From Aurantimonas marina (GTDB lineage Bacteria > Pseudomonadota > Alphaproteobacteria > Rhizobiales > Rhizobiaceae): 64,000 nucleotides of DNA. The position numbers and the translations under genes were made by a program. The stretch covers positions 104,210-168,209 of the forward strand of contig NZ_JADDXW010000009.1 in the NCBI RefSeq assembly GCF_017183135.1, read 5' to 3'. The notes below the pieces were generated by a model. It was not told the origin of the DNA. It did not search any database and was given only the letters and a program-made list of their open reading frames with translations. Within the stretch, counting starts at the first letter, position 1, and every line of letters begins with the position of its first letter. Of the stretch, positions 58,157-64,000 are shown in pieces.

Positions 58157-58486
58157 ACTGTTCTTGAGGTATGCGGCTTCGTTGGTAGCTGGCGCCCCGG
58201 GAGATCGGCCTTGGCGACGTCGCGGTCGTTCATCCGGCTCAACGGGTCCACTCCGCGCACGCTTGTCCAAACAGGAAGCCGTGATCGCCAATCTGTTCGA
58301 CACCCGGCAACGGGTGGCGGCGGGGTTAGGGCTGACCCCCGACAGGGTCGAGGAACTGGGCGAAGTCCTGGCCGCGCCGCGCGAACCGACCCCGGTTGAG
58401 GGGCGCGACGCCTTCTCGCACTGGCCGATGCTGCGCTCGGCGCTGGCAACCCGGCCGGGTGGATTCCAGCGCGAAGCGCAGCATTC
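58157..58486. other. Unassigned stretch between nosX and the IS30 relic
   Basis: The plus strand keeps an open frame of about 65 codons here (KQEAVIANLFDTRQRVAAGL, then TPDRVEELGEVLAAPREPT). It has no clear start or ribosome site and I do not recognise it. The end adjoining 58486 (about 58440-58486) probably contains the right terminal repeat of the IS30-type element. Otherwise nothing is visible. Confidence 0.4.
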
Positions 58487-59216
58487 TCATGAGAAGCGGA
58501 TTCGAACGTCTTTGCCAAGTTCCTTGAGGAGTGCCTGGACAGGGTGATGAAGCCGAGACATTTTCTGGGCGTGGTGTTGAGGGTGATGATGGCGTCTTGG
58601 AGATGGGCTCCATCAATGGCATCGATGCCGAGCCAGCGCGGGAGCCATCGCCGCAGTCGGCCGTTGGCGTTTTCTATCCCACCTTTCTGCCAGGAGTCGT
58701 AGGCATCGCAGAACCATGCCGACATGCCGAAGAGGTCGGTCAGCAGGCCATGGCGGGCGAAGGTCGTGTCATTGTCGAGCGTCACCGAACCGTGCAGGCT
58801 TGGATCGAGACGGCGCAAGATCACCATCATTGACGAGATGGTCTCTGCGGCGGTTTTGCCGCTCATCCTTGTGGCCAGCATGATCTGCGTTCTCGCGCTC
58901 GTGCAGGACTAGGAGGGGGTCGGTGTGCTTGCAGATAATGATGTCCGCTTCCCAATGGCCGACTTCGTTTCGGTCTGCCGCCGAGGCTGGGCGATCATGG
59001 ATGGAGCGGCGATTCTTGATGGTGTCGCGGGAGGGGCGAGCGCGCAGCGGCCGACGTCGCGTCCGCCGCCTGACCAGATAGCGCCACAGCTTCTCCGGCA
59101 GTTGAGCAGTGCGGTAGATGAAGGTGGATCGTCTCGGTGACGAGAGTGCACAGCTTTGGCTCAGTGTTTTGCTTGAGCCAGCCGGCGATCTGCTCGGGCG
59201 ACCAGGGCGGGAGGCC
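58487..59216 (-). mobile_element. IS30-family transposase remnant with several frameshifts
   Basis: On the minus strand, in changing frames, are WSPEQIAGWLK, NEVGHWEADIIICKHTDPLL, VTLDNDTTFARHGLLTDLFG and WQKGGIENANGRLRRWLPRW, all characteristic IS30 transposase blocks including parts of the DDE domain. Near the end one missing base separates GFIT from PVQALLKELGKDVRIRFS, which ends at TGA 58487-58489. The N-terminal HTH is missing and the 5' side is cut at about 59216 by the IS630 fragment. It cannot encode an active transposase. Confidence 0.85.
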
Positions 59217-59412
59217 AATGGGCGGGTGGCGAGCCGTCTGCTGGCGCTGGCGGGTGCGCTGTCGGGGATGCGCCGGGCGCAAGCGGCCGAGGCGGCGGAT
59301 ATGGACCGCCAGCCTCTGCGCGACTGGGTGTTGCGCTATAATGTCGAGGGCGTAGCGGGTCTGCGCGACCGACCGAAGGGGCACCGGCCGGAAGCGCTCA
59401 CCGAGGCCGATC
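59206..59412 (+). mobile_element. IS630-family transposase N-terminal fragment
   Basis: The plus strand reads EANGRVASRLLALAGALSGM then RRAQAAEAADMDRQPLRDWV and RYNVEGVAGLRDRPKGHRPE, the helix-turn-helix start of IS630-type transposases. Only about 70 codons remain; the DDE domain is absent, and the frame runs into the 3' end of the RND gene. It abuts the IS30 relic, so one element probably inserted into or recombined with the other. Confidence 0.78.
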
Positions 59413-59448
59413 ATGCGACCGTTTTCTCGTCCAATCCTGGTGTTTCCT

Positions 59449-62400
59449 TCAGGGATGAGCGCCCCCACGCTTGGACGGACCCTCCGGCGCTGTCACGCGG
59501 GCTACCCCCAGATCACTCAGGATGACGTAGAGCGCGGGCAGACCGATCAGCACCAACACCGTGGATACGACGAGGCCGAATACGACCGCAATTACCAGTG
59601 GGATGACAGCGGTCGCTTGAGTGCTGGTTTCGGCCAGCAACGGCAACAGCCCCGCCGCGGTGGTCGTGGACGAGATGAAGATCGCCCGCAGGCGGGCGCG
59701 GCTCGCCTTTCCTGCAGCGGCTTCGATCCCTATTCCCTCGCCGTGGTAGCTCTTGATGAACTGCACCAGCAGGATGGAATTGTTAACGACGATGCCGGCC
59801 AGGGATGCCGCTCCCACCAGCGACGGCATCGACAGATTGTAGCCCATGAGAACGTGGCCCCAGATCGCGCCCATGAACGCCAGCGGGATGGCCAGCATGA
59901 CGATGATCGGCTCCAGATAGCTGCGGAACTGGAACGACAGAATCAGGAATATCCCAAGCAGACCGATGGCCATGCCCCGCGCGACGGATGCGCCCGTCTC
60001 CGCCGTGTTAGCCGACTGTCCCTCGATCGAAAAACTAATGTCCGGGTAGCGGTCGACGAGAGCGGTCAGCCAGTCCAGCTGAAGATCGGCGACGATCGCT
60101 CCCGCATTGGCGATGCGCTGATCCAACTGGGCGCTGACGGTGACGGTCCGGCGTCCGTCGACACGGTTGATACGAGCCCAGTCACGGTCCGCCTCCACAA
60201 CTGTCGCTTGCGACAGTGGGACGGCTGCGTCATTCGGACCGATGACGACCGTATCTGATAAGAAATCCTCCGTGGCGCGCTCGCTCCTTGTTTGGCGCAC
60301 GACGATATCGAGTTCGAGATCCCCGATCTGCACCGTTTCCACGATCTCTCCAAGGACGTTGGTTCGCAGTTGCCCGGCTATATCCGCTGCCGACAATCCG
60401 GCCGCTGCCGCGCCGGGCGCCAGCGAGAAAAGCCGCTGCGGCTTACCGGGACGCAGATCACTGATCACGTTATAGACACCCGCATAGGTCGCGAGCTCAC
60501 CCGCCAGTTCCGCCGCAGCCCGATCGAGCTCGCGAAGGTCCGACCCCTGTAGCCGAATCTCGATAGGCGTCCCTGCCGGGCCGAAACCTGGTTCCTGGAT
60601 TATCAGGCTCACCAACCCGTCCACCGGGCCGATCGCTTCGCGCCAGCGGGCTGTGAGACCGTCGATCGAGGTGGCTCGGATTTCCGCTGTCAAAAGGTCA
60701 GCCGAGACGGTCGCTACATGCGATCCGCTTTCGCCGGCGCTCAGGTTTCGGTTGAAGTCGGCCCGGATCGAGCGCACCAGCGGAGTCTCGCCGGGCTGAT
60801 CCGATGTCAGCGATCGGTCGACGGTTTGCAGCGCCGTCGTCACCTGTTCCACGACGGCCTCGGTTCGGCTCAGCGGCGTACCCTGCGGCATGAGGATGCG
60901 CGCTTCCAGCACGTCGCCATCAATTTCCGGCATCGCCTCCATGCGGATGTTGCCCCCGGCAATGAAGCCGACCGATCCTAGCAACAGCGCCAGCATGACT
61001 GCCAGCGTTACGTAGCGCGCGTGAATCGCACGATCGGCGAGGCGGCCGACGCCGGATTCGAAGCGCGCAAAGCCATTGTCGAAGGCTCTGCGCAAGCGGC
61101 CTTTGGATCCAGGATGCGTCAGTGTTCCCTTCAGATGGTGCGGTAAAATCCAGAAGGCCTCGACCAGGCTCACCGCCAGAGCTGCAAGCAGCACGATCGG
61201 CACAACCTCCAGAACCGCGCCGAGTTCGCCCGACAGAAATGACAGGGGCACGAATACCGCGGCCGTGGTCAGGAACGACGACATCACACCGGGCAGTACC
61301 TCTCGCGTTCCTCTCACCGCCGCGTCAAGTGGCACCTGTCCTTCTGCCGCGCGACGCGCGACGTTGTCGGTGATGACAACGGCGTCGTCCATAACGATCC
61401 CGATCGCCATCAAGAACGCGACCAGCGAGATCATGTTGATCGACAAGCCGAGCAGCGCCATTGCTGCGAACGCTCCGGCGAAAGCCACCGGCAGGCCCAT
61501 CACCCCCCAGAACGCCATACGCGCTCGAAAGAACAGACTCATCACCAGCGCAACCAGCCCCAGCCCCATGATCCCATTCTGAATGAGCATCGCCAGTCGA
61601 TCGCGCACGATCGAGGTCATGTCCGTCGTAAGCGTCAGCCGCACGGTCGCGCCGCGGCGGCTCTGTTCGTCCGCCACGAACTCTTGCAGACGATCCATGA
61701 CGTTCAGGGCGTCGTCGCGACCACTCTTGTAGACATCGAGGACCAGCGCGCGTTCGCCGTTGAAAAGAATCTTCTCCTCGGCGCTCTCGAAGCCTTCGGT
61801 CAGATCGGCGATGTCACCGAGGCGCAACTCGGCTGCCGAGGGTCCGGCAATCACGATCAGATCGGCCAGTTCCTCGATACGCCGCCGCTGGTCCGTAAAA
61901 CGCAACTGTACATCGGCCTGCCGTGTCTCCAGGGTTCCGAGCGGCAGATCGACATTCTGCCGTTCGATCGCCTCGGCGATGTCGCGAACCGAAAGGCCGT
62001 ACTGACGCAGTAGATCGGCCGAGACTTCGACTTGCCACTGCCGTTGCGACGATCCGCGCGTCGTCACATCGGCCACATCTGGCAGCGCGAGCAACGCGTC
62101 CTTCAGTTGCTCGGCGTAGCGCTCGAGGTCGACAAGCCGCATGTCGCCGCTGACAGCGACGGCCGCGACGAGATCTGTGCGGTGCAGTTCGCGGATGACC
62201 GGAGAATCGGCGAGGTCGGGGAAATCGGTGATCGATTCCACTTCTGACTTGATGTCGTCCAGGAACTGGCTCGGAATCCCGTCTGCCGTCATCTTTGCAA
62301 GCGCGCTGGCAAGACTGTCCTCGGCGCCGCATTGGAACTCATCCATATGATCGACGCGTCGCAAGCTGTCTTCGAGCCGCTGACAGACCGACTCCTCGAC

Positions 62401-62568
62401 ATCGGCCGCCGTGGCGCCGCGGTAGGGGACGACAATGCTGACCTCGGTCGGCAGATAGTCGGGAAAGGTTTCGCGCTTCAGCTGTGGCGCGGCCATTGCG
62501 CCAGCAGCCAACAGGAGGATCAACAGCAGATTGGCGGCGGTGGGGTGTGCGGCGAACCAGCGGATCAC
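59449..62568 (-). CDS. RND efflux transporter, inner-membrane pump subunit
   Basis: This 1039-residue protein has the AcrB-type plan: one N-terminal helix, a large periplasmic loop, helices 2-6 (about 335-475), a second periplasmic loop and helices 7-12. Helix 4 carries GIVMDDAVVITDNVARR with the proton-relay Asp pair. The sequence is of the divergent type often paired with HlyD-like adaptors of unknown substrate. It starts with GTG at 62568, which overlaps the adaptor stop by 4 bp. Its 3' end is close to the IS630 fragment but appears intact. Confidence 0.9.
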   Translation of the reverse strand: MIRWFAAHPTAANLLLILLLAAGAMAAPQLKRETFPDYLPTEVSIVVPYRGATAADVEESVCQRLEDSLRRVDHMDEFQCGAEDSLASALAKMTADGIPSQFLDDIKSEVESITDFPDLADSPVIRELHRTDLVAAVAVSGDMRLVDLERYAEQLKDALLALPDVADVTTRGSSQRQWQVEVSADLLRQYGLSVRDIAEAIERQNVDLPLGTLETRQADVQLRFTDQRRRIEELADLIVIAGPSAAELRLGDIADLTEGFESAEEKILFNGERALVLDVYKSGRDDALNVMDRLQEFVADEQSRRGATVRLTLTTDMTSIVRDRLAMLIQNGIMGLGLVALVMSLFFRARMAFWGVMGLPVAFAGAFAAMALLGLSINMISLVAFLMAIGIVMDDAVVITDNVARRAAEGQVPLDAAVRGTREVLPGVMSSFLTTAAVFVPLSFLSGELGAVLEVVPIVLLAALAVSLVEAFWILPHHLKGTLTHPGSKGRLRRAFDNGFARFESGVGRLADRAIHARYVTLAVMLALLLGSVGFIAGGNIRMEAMPEIDGDVLEARILMPQGTPLSRTEAVVEQVTTALQTVDRSLTSDQPGETPLVRSIRADFNRNLSAGESGSHVATVSADLLTAEIRATSIDGLTARWREAIGPVDGLVSLIIQEPGFGPAGTPIEIRLQGSDLRELDRAAAELAGELATYAGVYNVISDLRPGKPQRLFSLAPGAAAAGLSAADIAGQLRTNVLGEIVETVQIGDLELDIVVRQTRSERATEDFLSDTVVIGPNDAAVPLSQATVVEADRDWARINRVDGRRTVTVSAQLDQRIANAGAIVADLQLDWLTALVDRYPDISFSIEGQSANTAETGASVARGMAIGLLGIFLILSFQFRSYLEPIIVMLAIPLAFMGAIWGHVLMGYNLSMPSLVGAASLAGIVVNNSILLVQFIKSYHGEGIGIEAAAGKASRARLRAIFISSTTTAAGLLPLLAETSTQATAVIPLVIAVVFGLVVSTVLVLIGLPALYVILSDLGVARVTAPEGPSKRGGAHP

Positions 62569-63932
62569 GGCACATCCTCCGCCATCGCCGCGCGCACCAG
62601 CGCCGCTTCGGCCACCGGATCGCGTCGGGGTCGCAGCCGCATCCCCTCGATCGCCGGTACCACGTCGTCGACGATCACTCGATCGCCCGGTTGGAGACCC
62701 TCCGCAATCACCGCCACATCGCGCACCGAGTAGTCCGATCGTATCGGTACCAGGCGCAGCCGATCATCCTTATCGGCCAGATAGGCGACGTCCTGATGCA
62801 CGGCGCTCACCGGAATCACGATGGCCGGGGTCCGCGCTAGGGAGGACAAGATCGCCTCGACATACATGCCGCGCACCAGCGGCAGGAGCTCGGGTGGGCG
62901 GGCCGCTCGATAGGGCTCGTCGACCGAGACGATGGCGCGAACGGTACGCGTTGCTGGGTCGATCTCGCTCTCGACCCGCTCCAATCGCCCGGGCCAACTC
63001 ATCTCGCCGCTGGCGGCGACCAGGCGGACCTCGGCCGATATCGCCGACAGATCGAAATGCGCGCCCAGATCGAGCGGCGCGCTCGGCGTGGCCCGCGATT
63101 GGGTGGCGAGCAAGCGGCGCAGTTCCGACAGGCGAATGTGAACTGCTGCTTCGGCCTTGTCGATGCCGTCGCCTGTGACAAGCCGCTGGCCGGGCGTCAC
63201 CTGCTGCTCCAATTCCACGTCGACCGTCCCGATCCGCAAATCGAACGGAGCGATAATCTCGGTGTCTTCCAGATCTCGTCTCGCTTGTGCCAGAGCGGTT
63301 CTTGCGCGCGCCTGCTGGGCGTCCACATGGTCGATCTGGCTAGGAATCAGGCGCAGCCGGTTCTCCAGCGTTTGAACGGCAACGCGTTGCTGCACGGTCG
63401 CGCGCTCCTGATCATCCAGCCGCGCCCGTGGACTCGTCCCACTGGCCACGAGCGAGCGAGCCCGCTCCAGCTCCTGTTCGGCCAAGTCCAGCCGTCGCTG
63501 CTCAAGAGCCATGAGATCGGATGTGTTGGAACGCTCCTGCTCCAGTTGCCTCCGCTCGGTCTCTAGCGCGGCGACATCCGCCTCGGTCGCGGCGATCGCC
63601 AGCCCGTAGCGCGTCGGATCGATTTGCAACAGACGCGTCCCAGCGGGCAGGATGTTGCCGTTTTCCAAGTCGGAATTGCGAAAGGTGATCGGGCCGTTGA
63701 CGGTCGCGACAGCCTGCCAGACGCGCGCTGGACGGGCCGCCCCGAACCCTCGTACGGTCAGCGTCACCGGAAGCGGCCGCGCCTCGATCACCCGCACGGC
63801 GCGCGCCGGAGCCTCTTCCGTGCGGCGGCCAGGCGGCGTTCTCGCCGACACCATATAGGCGATCACCGCAGCGCCGGCCGCAAGCGCCAATAGGATCGGG
63901 AAAAGACGTTTCGCGAAGGTCGATGTCGTCAT
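62565..63932 (-). CDS. RND efflux periplasmic adaptor subunit
   Basis: This 455-residue membrane-fusion protein has a signal anchor (about 8-27), a barrel-sandwich hybrid domain (ILPAGTRLLQIDPTRYGLAI), a long coiled-coil hairpin (about 108-205, rich in E/R/Q/L), the second lipoyl half (EIIAPFDLRIGTVDVELEQQ) and the beta-barrel and membrane-proximal domains (VIPVSAVHQDVAYLADKDDR). It is coupled to the RND pump. The ATG at 63932 directly follows the stop of an upstream gene. Confidence 0.9.
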   Translation of the reverse strand: MTTSTFAKRLFPILLALAAGAAVIAYMVSARTPPGRRTEEAPARAVRVIEARPLPVTLTVRGFGAARPARVWQAVATVNGPITFRNSDLENGNILPAGTRLLQIDPTRYGLAIAATEADVAALETERRQLEQERSNTSDLMALEQRRLDLAEQELERARSLVASGTSPRARLDDQERATVQQRVAVQTLENRLRLIPSQIDHVDAQQARARTALAQARRDLEDTEIIAPFDLRIGTVDVELEQQVTPGQRLVTGDGIDKAEAAVHIRLSELRRLLATQSRATPSAPLDLGAHFDLSAISAEVRLVAASGEMSWPGRLERVESEIDPATRTVRAIVSVDEPYRAARPPELLPLVRGMYVEAILSSLARTPAIVIPVSAVHQDVAYLADKDDRLRLVPIRSDYSVRDVAVIAEGLQPGDRVIVDDVVPAIEGMRLRPRRDPVAEAALVRAAMAEDVP

Positions 63933-64000
63933 CTACTTGGGCTCCGCCATCATTGCGTTGCAGCGGGGTGAAGGCATCATCTGTCGGGGCACCTTACGGT
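63933..64000 (-). CDS. 3' end of an upstream gene of the RND operon (partial)
   Basis: The minus strand ends in RKVPRQMMPSPRCNAMMAEP followed by K and TAG at 63933-63935, immediately adjacent to the ATG of the adaptor. Only about 21 codons are in the window. The zero-spacing arrangement suggests an operon member, perhaps an outer-membrane channel or regulator, but the fragment is too short to identify. Confidence 0.35.
   Translation of the reverse strand, partial: RKVPRQMMPSPRCNAMMAEPK

Overview
The window looks like a chromosomal segment of a GC-rich alphaproteobacterium, most likely a member of the Hyphomicrobiales (Rhizobiales). This is inferred from gene content: HdaA with a clamp-binding motif, the LdtR/LdtP pair beside hemB, a DUF6163-type protein, a ubiquinol-cytochrome c chaperone, the plsX-fabH-ihfA-merR block, and a clade I TAT-type NosZ. 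No rRNA genes are present. One tRNA, tRNA-Pro(GGG), is found at 44.1 kb.

Region 1 (1-7.8 kb) holds a partial rlmJ, an Old Yellow Enzyme with a strong terminator, a molybdopterin oxidoreductase, a PACE efflux protein, an Omp25/31-type porin gene broken by one amber codon, and purMN. A decayed second copy of the purN 3' end lies on the far side of the porin gene, so the porin is flanked by direct repeats. Region 2 (7.8-21 kb) is core housekeeping: CDP-alcohol transferase, AI-2E-family permease, hdaA, ppk, ppx, rnd, aspS, an unrecognised periplasmic protein and parC.

Region 3 (21-31 kb) has a DMT transporter, the leucyl/arginyl-transferase bpt, an SLC13/RCK permease, an RDD protein, hemB, a small membrane protein, the regulator ldtR, a 1-Cys peroxiredoxin and the L,D-transpeptidase ldtP. 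Region 4 (30.4-43.9 kb) carries glyA, nrdR, ribD, ribE, ribH, nusB, an MFS transporter, hppA, bamE, a bc1-assembly chaperone, a DUF177 protein, plsX, fabH, ihfA and a MerR regulator, often with 1-4 bp overlaps between genes.

Region 5 (44-59.4 kb) begins just after tRNA-Pro and is accessory in character. It contains a CBS-domain protein, a ferredoxin reductase-like flavoprotein, a DUF6522-like protein, an NsrR repressor, a diiron ferritin-like protein, and a complete nosRZDFYLX operon for N2O reduction preceded by a good FNR/NnrR box. Relics lie between them: a carboxymuconolactone decarboxylase fragment, the 3' half of a ferredoxin, and an NnrS gene with a premature stop and an internal deletion. 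The island ends in remnants of IS30 and IS630 transposases. The picture is an N2O-respiration module whose NO-related accessory genes are decaying. Region 6 (59.4-64 kb) is an RND efflux pump with its adaptor, leaving the window at the right edge.
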